Shown: positions 1-12,573, counted from the stretch's first letter. The stretch is DNA of 64,000 nucleotides from Ceratodon purpureus (GCA_014871385.1 CM026424.1:7059320-7123319); one strand, 5' to 3'. Numbers and translations are program-made. Notes: generated by a model not told the origin, from the letters alone.

Positions 1-1425
1 CAGAGAAAACGAGAAACCTCTGGTTTTCGGTTATCCATTCTCCTCCAAACACAACATTGTACAATCACCATCAATTCCTTCCTTCGCATTGTCTCCCTCA
101 TCGCTTCAATGTCTGAACAACATTCTCTCTTGCGTTCTTTCCCAGTGATGAGTTAATTTGCCCTTCGCGCACAAGGAATCCAAGGCGGTTTCCTATCTGC
201 ACTTCTCCATAGATATCTATGTGATACTAACTTGGCGATACTGTGCTTATACCCCCACGTGCTTCTCAATTGATATCCCGTAGATAGCCAGGCGATACTA
301 TGCTTATGCCTAGTTCATACCCGTTAGATACTGAGGCTCTCGTGTTGGGGAATAGACAAGAATGAACCTGTGTCGGCTGCATGTTTGTGTGTTGCCATCG
401 GTTTGAGAGTTAAAATACTTCCCCCTTGATCAGTCGATTGCGCTCTGTCTGTGAAGCAATTTCTCGGCTGTTGAATTCTGATCGGTAGCAGCGAGTTTCG
501 GGATTGTTTGCTCTTTCTTCTTGCGGTTGCTATGCGGAATAAGAGTGCTTAGGGCTTTCCTTTTAATGGCATCTGTTCCATAGGTTTGCAGCCATGTAGT
601 GGAGGTTATGAGATTACTTCAGTTAAGCAAACGGTGACCAGCGGTTGGTTGTCAAGAGTGGAAGAGGAGGCGGCGACAGTGGAAATGACTTTTGCAATCA
701 GTCTGCATTGGTGATTATGAGCAATTGTGAGCGATTGATGTGATTTTGGACGAAGCATGGCGGGTGTTGTATTGTTGTCGAAGCGGATTCAATTAAGCGG
801 CGAGAGGTTTAAACTGTTGTAAGCACGGAGAGCGGTATGGAAGGTGATCTCCATTGGCTGCAGCTGTAGGTATCTTCGGTTCACACCTGTTCACTAACGA
901 AGGAATTCCCCGGGAATACACAAGGCATATGTGAAGTTTTGTGCGGAATTTGGTAGAGTTTTGTAGTTTTAAACCGGAATGTCGTCGGTAGAGCTTTTTG
1001 TTTCGTGCTTTACCAGTTAAGCGGTCAATTTCTGAAGGATTGTCACGAAGCCTCTGTAATTTTCGATTAGTTCTGGAAATTTCTGTAGTCTGCTTTTAAT
1101 GTTCTTCGCATTCGAGTTCTTTAATTTGAGATGTCCAGAAAATTGTATGTGTTACTCGTATCACATCTGAGACAAAAATTAGCTTCAATTTCTTCTTACA
1201 TGTAACCTGCAGGTACTTTGGTTTTGATTAGGGAGTGCAATGATCAGGATTTCGTCTGGTCTGAGGAGTTAGTTTCTCTGAAAGTACGTATCATAGACAT
1301 CCGCAATTTTCTCTTCGCATTCTTCACGAATACATTCTGCAACTATTCCATTGTGTCTGCCTCGACAACACTCCAATAGCTTCACATCCTCAACATCGCT
1401 GATTCGCATTGTATAATTTGCTGTT
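1..1425 (+). other. Upstream/5' leader region of the ribokinase gene
   Basis: No convincing coding region is visible here. The stretch is of mixed composition and directly precedes the first ribokinase coding exon, so it probably holds the promoter and 5' untranslated leader, possibly with a leader intron. No clear TATA box or transcription start can be fixed by eye. Confidence 0.4.
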
Positions 1426-4400
1426 ATGACGATAACCGCACCGTTGGTTGTGGTTGGATCTGTAAACGCTGATATCTACGTGGAAGTTGACAAGCTACCG
1501 AAAGAAGGCGAAACTATTGTGGCCAAAAGTGGTCACACTTTTGCAGGGGGTAAAGGAGCCAATCAAGCGGCCTGTGCTGCTCGTCTCTCATATCCAACTT
1601 ACTTAGTCGGCCAGGTATTGATTCCCATTCCTGAAAGAATATCCATTACATCGATTAATTTCTGAATTAGAGTAATTACAGATACTTCTTTGCTTCGTTG
1701 TGATGACCAAATGCTACGACGTCGGCTTGCTTGTGAAACATACTGAATGCTTATTGAATAATCGTGATCATGTAGATTACAAAATTCATAGTATGTATGT
1801 TGATCGCTTGCTGAATTTTCTTGTAATTATAGCTCTGCAGGGACCTTCTACATTGTTGCATCTCCTGTGTAAGAGAAGTAAAACCTGACATATTTAGAAC
1901 TCAAACCATTTGATGCCATATGCAAGGCACAAAAATTAGGAATAAAGAAGTTACGTTGTTGTGACACGGAAACCCGAACTTTAGCAAGTTTCTGAATGTG
2001 GTTTTGAACCTCGCAAACATGTCACCGGATTTCCCTTTAATGTGTGCTTTCCCTAAGGTTTCTCTGATTTTTAAACTGTTGCGGGTATGAAATACTCGGA
2101 CTATCTGTCACTATATTTTACTGAGACATCTCCCAGGGTTTTTTCCGTCTTCTGGAGAATTTCTGATTCTTTTGAAGCTAGTGGAACAACAATTTCGCTC
2201 AAGTGGCTTCAGACCAGACTGTATGACCATTTCAACATACAGATTATTGGACCTGACAATCATGTCAAACAGTCTACAAGGCCCTTGAATAGTAGTGAGA
2301 GGAATCAAGATTTGTCACTTGTCTGCAGGATTTTGTGCATATCTTAGTCAAAGCGTTGTAGTACTTTGTGGAACGATCATTGATTCACCTGATAAGAGTG
2401 CTATTTGTTATAAAGCTATTCCAAATGTACAATCGATTTAGCTTTGCAATTTTTAAGAAATCTCGAAGAAGTCTTGCTCGGACACCTAGAAGGTTTACCT
2501 CAATATAACGGTGTTTCCGGTCGTTCAGGTTGGCAAGGATGGACATGCCAGTCTTGTTAAAGAAGCACTTGCATCTGCTGGGGTTCGCTTGGACCACGTG
2601 AACACGGTGAAGGGCCCGACTGGGCATGCCGTTGTAATGTTGCAACCAGGAGGAGTAAGTTCAATTGTGCTTGTACAAGGTGCTAATGTATCTTGGCCAC
2701 GACTAGAGGATGGCATTGGAAGATTGACAACAACTGTTCAACAACTGATTCGACGAGCAGGCGGAGTTCTTTTACAGAGAGAGGTTCCTGACAGCGTCAA
2801 CTTGGAAGCTGCAAAGGTACTACGGTCTAACCCCTCACATGTTCGAGTGCAATTGAGTTAGATATGTGATGAAATTAGGGGAAAAACTCATTAATATGAT
2901 GTAAACGGTTCAATTTCTGGACGGTTAGTACATCTGTCATTCTTAGAGATCTAACTACTTGTCCCTTGTTTTGCATTGCATCCTCTACATTAATTTCTGG
3001 ACTCAGGAACTTAGTCTCATCAGTTCGTAGAAATTCTCTTCATATTTCCATAGTATACGTGCATTATGTCTAAATATATTTACAACTGAGCCTTCGAATT
3101 CATCGTTTACCCAAATCTTGTACCATCGTAAAACTCTCGTGGAATTTCAGTACGTTTGTGTATTTGGATCCACAATCGTCAAATACGAGTATACTTAGAA
3201 AAATCTCACGATCTTGTCTTCAGGATAAGTAAAGACGAAACCATCTGGCCTAATGTTGCAGGATCTTTTCTACAGATTGCTCGCAGTGCCAATGTTCCAG
3301 TGGTCCTTGATGCTGGAGGTGCTGATACCCCCATATCACAGGAGCTCCTCAAGTGTGTCACTGTTCTAAGGGTCAATGAAGCCGAACTCGCTCGGCTCAC
3401 AGGGATGCCAACTAGCAATCTTGACCAAATCACGATGGCTGCTATGTCAATTCACCAACTGGTATGTTGACGCTGCATTGTAGAGACGTAATTCTGCTTT
3501 GATTCGATTACTGTTTCATAATTCATTCCTTTATGAGGTCCACTGAAGAAGATAAGAAGCTGGATGCTCTTTACATCGGCTTGATTGCTTAACGTACGAA
3601 TATGTCTATACACCAAGTATCATGTTTGGGAATCAACCTCATTATCTCTGAAGCTGGTGTAGCATAGTAATGTTTTTGATCATGATGAAGGGTGTCAAGC
3701 AAGTACTGGTGAGGCTAGGCGATCTTGCTGGTGTTCTTCTTTTCCAGAAGGAACATCCATTTCTGACGCAGGGAGCATTCCAACCTCCAGCGATCATTGA
3801 CACCTCCGGTGCTGATGATAGCTTTACAGCTGCCTATGTTGTGGCTCTCATTGAGCGCCAAGTGACCAGTGAAGCGTTGAGATTTGCTGGTTAGTTTCAG
3901 CAGTTTCTTCATCCAATCGTTCTAATAATCCCACCCTAATAACTGAGAGGGAGCTTTGCATACAGAGCATGACTTTTGCGATTTGTCTTGGCATCGCATG
4001 TCATGCACCATTCCACAAATCATGTAAACTTACAAAGGAAAAATGATGAGGGAAATTCAATATCTTCCAGAATGTAGCAGAAAGCTAAAAAAACTAAAAA
4101 TACTTATAATGCTGATGTTGAATTCAATTGCGCAGCTGCAGCAGAGTCTCTCTGTGTGAGAGCGAAGGGCACCATTCCGAGCATGCCAGAAAGGAAGCCA
4201 ATAGTGCAACTTCTCAAGGACCACCCTACCACCATGAGGGATGAAGACCTGCCAAATGAGCAACAGGTTCTGTTGCTTTTGAAAGAACACTCCCCGTTCA
4301 GTGGTGAAATTGAAACCATGCCGGCAACTGAGAAAGTGAAAGGTCCAGGTGAGGATCATCTCGTAATGACACCAACTGAAATCAACGAAAATGAAACCAC

Positions 4401-4452
4401 GGCGGAAGCTGAGAAATTGGTCCCAATCGAGGATCTCCCCGTACCAACATGA
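1426..4452 (+). CDS. RBSK: Ribokinase (PfkB family), five exons
   Basis: Ribokinase phosphorylates D-ribose to ribose-5-phosphate with ATP. Proposed exons are 1426-1614, 2529-2816, 3276-3461, 3691-3889 and 4136-4452; all junctions are GT-AG and the phases join to 392 residues. The N-terminus has the sugar-binding GSVNAD block (about residues 11-16) and the PfkB signature GGKGANQA (41-48). The C-terminal signature near 258-266 reads DTSGADDSF, where the family normally has GAGD: the third position of the anion hole is Asp 263 (codon 3814-3816) instead of Gly, while the catalytic Asp 264 is kept. After the ribokinase fold there is an acidic tail of roughly 80 residues (ends 4452) that bacterial ribokinases lack. 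No obvious transit peptide precedes the fold. The gene converges on the ALMT gene. Exon 4's acceptor has a weak pyrimidine tract and is the least certain junction. Confidence 0.88.
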
Positions 4453-5306
4453 ACTGCCTTCTTGGAAGCGTGATTACAGCATACGGTGAGCCTCACAAGG
4501 CCATTACCGGCTCGAAGTGTGTAGGAGTGGCAGACCGAAATCTAAGAGTGCTTCATCTGTAAAAAATTGATTAGAATATCATAGGAGGAGGCTTTTAGTA
4601 GATCTTAAGTTTTTAGGTTGCGATTTCTCTCATTTGTTCAACCCTTTGGCTTAGAAGATGACATACTACATACAAGCAAGCTCCGTAACTTCATTTTTGG
4701 CCTCTAAAAACACATCTTCGGGGCCTAGAGGGTAATTTCTATTTGCTACTCTTCACAACGAAGATTGCTTTGTGTGAGGTGCATCTGCCATTGAATGGTA
4801 GCGACCCCTATAAGCTCAGCTAATTTGCTCCTTTACAGACATGGTTATACCATAACACACTAACCCTGGTGCAAGTTTGAGACCTTCAATTCAAATTTGG
4901 GATTGATTGCAGTGGCTACGTTGCTTAGTCGTCTGTATTTATGGCTGTTCGTAGCGCTTGAGCTTAGTTTGGTGTCTGAAAATTCATATGTATTCCTCTC
5001 TGAGGTCCAATGCGGTCTTACAAATAGTCATTCTCTAAAGCTGCAGATCCAACATCCAACAATGTTTCATCTCTGCAGACTCGAAAAGAGACCTCCACAA
5101 ATTGTACAGTTCCCACAAAAGGGAAAGCTCACTATCTATGCGGACTTAGAATTTAACGAAGCTCTATTCAAATAGTGTTTAGATTGTCCTGCAAAAGCTC
5201 GTCCACGCCCGCCCCAACAAGCTGCAGGAAAAGAGCCATTGCTGCAGTATGTTCAATACTATGCTGAGCCAAGTCTTTGTAATCAAAGGGATGAAGCATG
5301 TCTCAT
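4453..5306. other. Ribokinase 3' region and intergenic DNA
   Basis: The first few hundred bases are probably the ribokinase 3' UTR. A 92-codon open frame at 4897-5175 has no recognisable features and is not called. No other structure was seen. Confidence 0.35.
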
Positions 5307-5608
5307 GGCCGGTTCAAACTATGCCCAAACTTGAGAGGTCGTTGATTTAAACCAATGGAAATGCTGAAATGTCCAAAGTCCGGCCTCTCGGCCTTCACAC
5401 TAAGGCCTGAAGTTCAAAGGTCCTTGCCTCCAAAAGAGCCTAAGTGGCAGCACTTTTAAGAAGTTATGGCACCAAGAGACGGCCTCTAGAGCAATAGTTT
5501 GGGTCGAACCAAACTTTTGTTGAGAGGCCGAACTTCTTTGTGATTGGGCTCGGTCTCGGCTTCTCGACATAGTTTGTCCGCTCAACTTGGGCATAGTCTG
5601 AACCGGCC
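5307..5608. mobile_element. Small inverted-repeat element (MITE candidate), ~302 bp
   Basis: The ends are inverted repeats of about 29 bp that begin GGCCGGTTC and run through CTATGCCCAA, with a few mismatches (5307-5335 against 5580-5608). The inside is non-coding, with repeated GGCCTCTCGGCC-like words. No target-site duplication is obvious, so the superfamily is left open. Confidence 0.65.
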
Positions 5609-6008
5609 CTCGGGATGTTTTCAGAGTCCATAGTCACATTCTCTGTTTCAACGCCATTCACTCTCATGCAGTATGAAGCAGGTCTACAAAAAAAAAAGGC
5701 TTCACTCAAGAACATTTACCTCAAGCGGGTATTTCAGTTCAGAGATGCTGGTACATATAATGAACAAACCGCAAAGGGAGGTACGTATTACATGTGGATT
5801 CTCATTTCACATTCTACTAAACATTGGAGACCATAAGCACTTACTGTTCATGGCATTCAGCCAAAGTTGACAACCGGTATACTTCTGCCACAAGTCCTCG
5901 TGAAGAACCCTATTCCTGTAATTAACAGAATATTTTCAGATCACAAACTGAGTATATCAACATATGACGGTATCACCATAGGAGGTTCGTTCATGCCACC
6001 ATATCAAC

Positions 6009-6235
6009 ATACCGGAACACCATATAGCAGGTTTGTTCATATTATAAAGACAAAAAACGAAAATAGGATAAATTGTTTTTTGTGATATTTTGTTATATCT
6101 ATTGAGGTTATTGAAGTGATTTCTTGCTAAAAAATGAAAATCAAGAAAATCAATTTTTGAGGGACAAACCTTATTTTTCCAAAAAAATATATTCGTCTGA
6201 CAGAGAACGAACCTGCTATGGTGTTACGATGGTAT
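6009..6235. mobile_element. Small inverted-repeat element (MITE candidate), ~227 bp
   Basis: Both ends carry inverted copies of a sequence containing CCATAGCAGGTTCGTTC (left about 6009-6038, right about 6205-6235), around an AT-rich core. A further related copy of the end sequence in direct orientation lies at about 5972-5995, which suggests a partial second element or end duplication. Confidence 0.45.
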
Positions 6236-6373
6236 TACAACTATTGAGTAAAGAGAAATAGAATAGAAAGGGCGATGGCATACCTCGGAGGATTTGTAGC
6301 GTTCTCTCGGAAGCCGACAGAGGGTACCATCGATTCCAGCAAATGCGTAAGATTTAGATCTAGGGGAAGAAAT

Positions 6374-8669
6374 TCAGAGTGTGTCGAACGCTGAAACAAA
6401 CTCATCCGAAGGCTTAGACTCTCCAGGTGAAGGTTTGTCGAAACGAGCTTTCTCAGCAAGGTCGTCAACGACCCCGACCACATACTTTCCTTTTGCTGCA
6501 ATCTCAATGAGCAGTGATGCAAACTTGAGTAGCGACAGAGCTGCCAGACGCTGCACGGTGGTCTCCCAGTGGTGCCCAATTGACCCTCTTCTCTTTAGAA
6601 ATTCACCGGCTCTGCCGTCAAGGGTGGGCTTTTTCTCCTCGATCTTCTTCTTCTTCTCTTCGTGTTCTTTAGCCCTGTATCAAAATCACCGCCATAACCA
6701 TTAGATATCGCCGGTATGTGAATGGTATGGAGTAGAAGTGTCAGTTAATGCAGGTGCAACAATGAATAAACATGAGTTATGTTCCCTTACGCTTGGTGGT
6801 GCAGCTCAGGCAGGGTCATCTCCGATGGATCTAGAATCTGTTCAGTTTCATCAACAGAAATCCTATCATCGTCGCTGGATTCGGAAAGAATGCTGCGTGA
6901 CTCCAATACTTCTTTTAGAAAACTGGCAACACGACCCCCGCTATTGTCTTCGACTTGATAGTGGTGGGATACTTGCAATAATTCGTCAGATTTCCTGGCG
7001 ATCCTGTGTTGCAACAAGAGAGCGACCTCCTCTGCCCTTTCTAATACTTGATGAAAATCGTGTTTCTTCATGTTGCGCATGGTCTTACCTAGTGCTCGGA
7101 ATACTCTGTCCACGCCAAAGACTTCAAATTAGACTAATAGAAATAGAAATACAATTGCATGGATACAGGCACTTGAATCAATCACTGCAAACTTTGCTAC
7201 TATAAAAACTGTAATAACTTACTCTGCACACTCTTTCCCGAGCGCCATAAACTCTGTCCGAAACATTGCACGAAGATGTAAGGGTGCTTGTATCTCAGCA
7301 CGTAGACACGAGTCTAAGGCTACAACATCATAATAAGCAAATCGCAGGTTCTCTGCAACATCTCGATAGAGATGCCATGGGTACCCAACGAAAAACTTGC
7401 CATGTGGGGGCTCAAATCTTGCTGCCTTCAACTGAACAGAAGACGAGAGACATCGTCACTGACTTTATATTGAAGTCAAAGGAAATTATCCAAGTAGAAA
7501 CTAGGATACTGAAATAAACAGGAACTAGGTGCAAGAAAGGACATGTGCTTTGAAACTTTAGGAACATTTTGCAGGAGTGGAGGGCGAAGAAACGTACAAG
7601 CTTCTCTACTTCGGAATCTGTAGCCACGATCTCGTGAAAGCAGGAATGGAGCTCGTCGTTGGCAGCTTGGCTCAAAACCTCAGGAAGCTGTTGTAGCACA
7701 GTACCTTGGCAATACTCCAGAACACACTTTTCAACCACGTTGCCAGCACGCTCAAAATTGGTGGCAAGAAGTTCATTGATGTTGTTGCCAGCAAAATTAG
7801 GTAAAAGAATAATGTTTACAAGCGATGCAATTACAAATCCGATTGCTATAAGACCAAGCCGAAGCAATGGGAGCTTGATTTTCTCGTCACTCTGGGTGAG
7901 GATGAGAAGATGAAACGTGATCATCGACATTACGACGGCGTAGTTCCAACGGTCTCTAAAGGGTCGCCGAAACTTGAACATCGTGGGGATTGCACCGCCT
8001 AGAAATGTGCAGATGAAGAGAAAATACTTCTCATACGAACCCATGTAGTCCCCGAGAACATCAACCGCTAAGGCCAGCAACGACGCCATCAAAGTACCAA
8101 GCGTTCTGTTCAACCCTACACATTCAACAACCACGGATTTACTTTCCTCCGAGCAGAAGCTCCAATGAAATGAGGTTATGAACAAAATAATGATCATGAT
8201 ATACAACCACACATGACGATGGTCTCAAACCTTTACTGAATGTCAGTCCCACATTGGTCTCCATAACAATGTCGATAGTTATTACAGCCCACACTCCATT
8301 CTTGTTGAAAATACTCAAAAACCCCGGAGCAAAGCATAGCAGCGACCCAATGACGGCCGCCAAGCCCGCTTTCATGGGCAACAGAAATGGGAGTTTGTCC
8401 CGGGTGAACTGTCGCAGCTGCACAATTGGCCAGTACAACCAAGACTCGTCTTCCTCATCTCGTCGAGCACGCAGTTTCTTCTGGAGGAGAAGGGATCGCG
8501 TCCGGGCGTAGCTGAGCCCTGTATGCGACGCAGCCGCAGACAAGAGCCCCTGCTTGCCTCCACGAAGCCGTCGGAGCAGACTCTTGCGGTCCTCCTGGTA
8601 CTGGCTGTTCTGCTCCAGCAGCGGCTCAGATAAACGCGTTGGATCATCGTCCGTGCCTCTGTAAGCCAT
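6374..8669 (-). CDS. Aluminium-activated malate transporter-like channel (ALMT family)
   Basis: ALMT proteins are plant anion channels (malate and other anions) of the plasma membrane or tonoplast. Proposed exons on the minus strand are 8669-8231, 8115-7598, 7431-7223, 7105-6791 and 6674-6374; donors and acceptors are GT-AG and the phases give 593 residues, the usual ALMT length. After a ~85-residue polar N-terminus come about six hydrophobic segments (roughly residues 95-250). Family marks are visible: SKGLNRTLGT after the second membrane segment, ILLPNFAGNNINEL at the end of the membrane part, and FEPPHGKF followed by YPWHLY in the cytosolic half, where most ALMTs have WEPPHG. A Lys/Glu-rich helix opens the last exon. 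The start at 8669 is the first ATG of the frame with an acidic and then basic N-tail as in other ALMTs. It converges with the ribokinase gene. The transported ion cannot be told from sequence. Confidence 0.9.
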
Positions 8670-9109
8670 CGGGGGTGCTTCCAGAGCTTTCTCACTTCTC
8701 CGGCTATTGCATCACCAATCTCTCCCACAATATCAAAATAGTCGCACTGTAGGAATTCACGACAGATATGACCAAAAGTACTGTCTGCATTCACGACTTC
8801 CAAATTCGAGAACTGAATTTCAGAATCAAAATGGCGCCATCACTCGTCTTTCTCCAGGAAACCTAATGGTAGAAACGGGCGTGACAGTTTGACCCTTCCA
8901 CCTCAACGAATTAATGACGAACAATCAAAAATGAAAACTAAAAGATTATCTCTCGGATGTATCACTGTATGTTCCGAAGACACTGAACATATCCAATCAA
9001 CTCCCAGCTCTATTCTCTTCCCTAACTTCAGATTCCTCAGTCGCGGCTGACTTCAGTAATTGCGCATTCTACAGTCTCATAAAATGCACCCTCTCTGGAA
9101 ACCAAAAAA
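8670..9109. other. Upstream region of the ALMT gene
   Basis: This stretch lies immediately 5' of the ALMT start codon (minus strand) and probably holds its promoter and leader. No ORF or clear TATA box is supportable. Confidence 0.35.
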
Positions 9110-9680
9110 AATCCTCACGCATCCTAATCCTAAACACCCACACGAACCAATTGGCCACTCCTCCCGCAATCAAAAACTCCACAACCCGAAACTCAAACCA
9201 TTCAATACGATCAAACTCCCTCAAACGTTCACTAGATTCTCCAACACTGACACCACTGTAACCCGAAACCTCTCAGGAAATACAGTACCCGCCAACGCTT
9301 CCGGTCGCATTTACAGACACACAATTCAATCCCAGACTCGACATCAAAATCCCCACAGTTCCCACAAATCCCTTCAAATTATCAAACGCCCTCGAATCTT
9401 CACCAAATTGCACGAAATCAACACCAATGCGACCAGAGCGCTCCTAAGAAACCAATCCCCACAAACGCATTCACCCCCATTTGCAGAAACGCGATCCAAA
9501 CCTCTGCAAACAGACCCACAACCCCAATCTCCGCAACTGCCTTCCAAGCGATCAAACTCCCTCCAATCTTCACCAAATCGTGCAAAATTTTCACCGCTGC
9601 AACCAGAAACCCGCCACGAAGACGATCGCCGCCAACGCTTTCGGTCGCATTCGCAAAAACGCGATCCAATCCCGTAGCTT
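9110..9680. repeat. Degenerate ~170-bp tandem repeat, about three units
   Basis: Diverged copies of one unit recur with a spacing of 170-171 bp. The word TCAAACTCCC and variants start at 9211, 9382 and 9552, and the companion block ending in AACGCGATCCAA or similar falls near 9308, 9478 and 9648. The repeat is cytosine-rich on the plus strand, which keeps long open frames on both strands; these are compositional and not called as genes. Confidence 0.7.
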
Positions 9681-11382
9681 TTGCGCACTGCAACCCATTC
9701 GAGTAAACCTCTCTCGTCCAATTCCTGTCCTGACATTGTGAAGCTCCAAATCCATCACAACATCCAAAAACCGTCTCTATCTACACTATACAAACAATTG
9801 GGAAACTGTAAATCTTCATCGGAATATGATGTTGGTTTTGGACGTGGTGATGGTTTTTAGTTTCCTTCTCTGTCCTTTCCTGCTATTGTGAGGCTGCTGG
9901 ATCATACACCGCAAAACCGACAAGTCCGTCTATCTAGGTTTTGTGTAAAATTAGGAGTGCGAAACGTACATTTGGGTGGATTGTTATGCTGTGACGGTAT
10001 TGGGGGCGTTGGATTGTTCCCACTCTGACAGGTGAACATGGGAACGGAGAGCTGTGGAATGAGTTCCGCGTTCTTTGTTCGTGGGAACGTTGTGTTCTGG
10101 CGTACGGTGATTGGTTGGGAGCCGGCAAGAAGGTCCAGGCTGGAGGTGCTGTCTGGGAATGTGCCATTTGGATGAGGACAAGCTGGACTTTCCTTCGTCG
10201 TTGAGCAGTTTCGATGGATGCCACGGTTGAAGGTCCATTTTGAACCGGTAGTTCGGATCCTGTAGCCGTGTGGATGGGGAGTTACATTGTTTTGTAGGTC
10301 AAAGTGGTTTGACTGGCATGTGATAAGAGAGAGAAGAGGAGAGAGCTGAGAGAGATGGAGAGTTTTCAAAGAATTGGGATTTAAAATGAAAAAAAATTAT
10401 TCTAGTTTTATAGAAGTCGACAGTTGTTTTAAACTAGTTGTTGAAAACATATAAACTAAAGATAGGCTTGTACTCATTTGAAACCCTAATTATCTAAAAG
10501 TTCTCCAACTCTCTCAGCTCTCTTTTATTTTCTTCCTTATTACATGCCGGTCAAACCATTTTTGATTTATTATTTGAAATAATTTCACCTTCCAACGGAC
10601 ATAGGACCTTGAATATAAGCTTTAAGGGATGCTCGCCCATTCCCAAGAGAGATCCCATATGTGATTAATATGTGGGCACAAAATTTGGATGTGTGTCAAG
10701 CAAGTTGATTAAAGTAAGTCACATAAGTAAATAAAGTTGAGTGAATCCATTTTCATTCAAAACTTCATTTTCGTGACCTATATCCACCTCTCTAAGCTTT
10801 GATAGAGTTGATCAAGTAGCTTTGACCTAAAACAATGAATAATTTCCCAGTGTGAACATGAAGATTGAATTGAATACTTTTGATGTAAAGATGTACTTTT
10901 AGTGGTATAGTAAATGGTGCTACATGCATGATCAAAAACTTTGTCAAACTGCATTTGACAATCTTCTCAAATACGTTTGTCATGAGCTATAATTATTAAC
11001 AAAACACACCTTAAAAGCAATGTATTATGTATTCTGATAATTTGAAACTTTTGAAAGGTCGAGAGCTCTCAAAAAAATTAGTATTAAAAATGACACATGT
11101 TATTTACTCTTTGAATACATCTAAAAAACGACTTTTTGATTACCATCATCACTCAACCTAAAACCCAGAGGCACGCCGCACTACCATCCATACAATGGAT
11201 TTCTCTTCGTCGATCTTCGTAGCCCACAGCCTAGAGCTACCCTGAGCAAGTAAACATCCTCGCATGTTCCTGATGACCGAATCTTGAAACGCTTGACGCG
11301 AATCTGAATCGCTTCTAACCTCCAACTGCCTAGTACATGGTGCATGCAACTGTTGTCATGTCCGGCGTGAGCCAGCATCCAG
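9681..11382. other. Intergenic DNA between the 170-bp repeat and the palindrome
   Basis: The part 9900-10340 is moderately GC-rich with open frames on the minus strand that lack recognisable domains. From 10370 on it is AT-rich. At 11160-11382 the sequence is a diverged continuation of the palindrome arm: a block at 11320-11344 matches the inverse of 16583-16607. Confidence 0.4.
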
Positions 11383-12036
11383 AGCAACTACGGAGGTTAG
11401 GGGTGGCCGTCTTGTCGGACCTTGTGAAGTCGCTGCCAACTTGTTAGTCGACGCTCCTCGCCGAAAGCCTCGAGGACGCCCTCGTGAACTGACGATCTTC
11501 CTGGACCAACGATGCCGTCGCTGCAGGCGCGGGGGGAATACATTGAGTTGGGCGCTGATGGTGCACCGCGTCCAGCTTGATGCGAGCCCTGATCTCATCA
11601 TCGCGCTTTCGAGTGCTTGTGTGCCTATCAACGATCCCCACGTAAGTCCAAACCGGCCAGCCAGCGATCCAGTACGTGAGTTCTCCAGGGAATCCAAATC
11701 TGCAAAAGTTGTCAAAAGCGCAGCCTGCAGCAGGAGGGAATCATGACCAACATCGCCAAAAGTATCAACCTGGCAACGACGTGATCATCTCTGGACGACG
11801 TGGTGATCGTCTCCGGACATGATCACCTGGACTAGACGATGCGATGATCCCATGTTCTGCTGCCTTATCCGCGCACTGGTTCGTCATCTTGCAGGATTAG
11901 TCACAAGAAGAGAGAGTCTGAGATCAGAGAAGGAAAAGCTAATAATCGCACGTCGCCTGAGTCACCTTTCCACCTTTTCGTCAGCACAACACAATCCAAC
12001 TTCTGTAGTCAGACTTCAGCTGCGGAGAATATCGCG

Positions 12037-12044
12037 TATATAAA
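12037..12044 (+). promoter_or_regulatory. TATA box of the left-arm secreted-protein gene
   Basis: TATATAAA lies 131 bp before the first ATG. Upstream, around 11775-11845, short direct repeats of the type ACGTG(G)TGATC and TGATCATC occur, including ACGTG cores of the kind bound by plant bZIP factors. Confidence 0.6.
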
Positions 12045-12174
12045 CCCATCCAGCAGTACCCATGCAACTCATCCCTCGCCAGTTCACCTGCACCTGCTTG
12101 AGCCTCCTGCAGCCCACTTCTCTCCGCATTGCCTGCTGCTCGTCGGCTTCATCTTCGACCCCCTTCCCTGCGCA

Positions 12175-12573
12175 ATGGCGGCCAAGTACTCCTCAGGCAG
12201 CAGCAGCGGCGCGAGCACCATGAGGGCCACCCTGGTGCTCATGCTCCTTCTGGGGGCCGTCGTGGCGGCGCACGCTCGGAAAGTGTCGTGCGTGAACAAG
12301 ATGGACACGCCCATCACGATCAACGGCGTCACGGTGGCCGTAAACGCGACTGCCCTTGTGGATTTAGTGGCCACGGTGACGGTCCAGGTGCTCGACACCA
12401 CTGGCGCGCTCCTGTCCGGGACGTTCTTGGTCCCGGCGGACGTGACGCAGCTGGTGGTGACTTACGTGGACGGGTACTTGAAGGTGCTGGTGGGCGCCGT
12501 CGGTGGACTTCTCTCCGGGCTCCTCAACACTCTGCTGGGCCTGGTGCTGGGCACCATCAAGATGGCCCTCTGA
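12175..12573 (+). CDS. Small secreted hydrophobic protein, left-arm copy
   Basis: This is an intronless ORF of 132 residues with a TATA box upstream. The first ATG is at 12175; a second in-frame ATG at 12220 gives a more classical start, because MRATLVLMLLLGAVVAAHA is a textbook signal peptide with cleavage after AHA. The mature part (about 98 residues) has a short VSCVNKMDTP start, a Val/Thr-rich middle with beta propensity, and a C-terminal Gly/Leu-rich stretch with a repeated GGLLSGLLNTLLGLVLG pattern that may pack against membranes or self-associate. The family is not recognised. An identical copy lies in the other arm, tail to tail. GC content is high compared with flanking DNA. Confidence 0.75.
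   Translation: MAAKYSSGSSSGASTMRATLVLMLLLGAVVAAHARKVSCVNKMDTPITINGVTVAVNATALVDLVATVTVQVLDTTGALLSGTFLVPADVTQLVVTYVDGYLKVLVGAVGGLLSGLLNTLLGLVLGTIKMAL

Noticed and set aside
4897-5175. 92-residue ORF downstream of ribokinase
   Set aside because: No ATG context, domain or splice evidence; it lies in the presumed 3' intergenic region.
9060-10369. Long open frames on both strands
   Set aside because: They overlap each other on opposite strands, follow the C-rich 170-bp repeat and show no domain or splice support.
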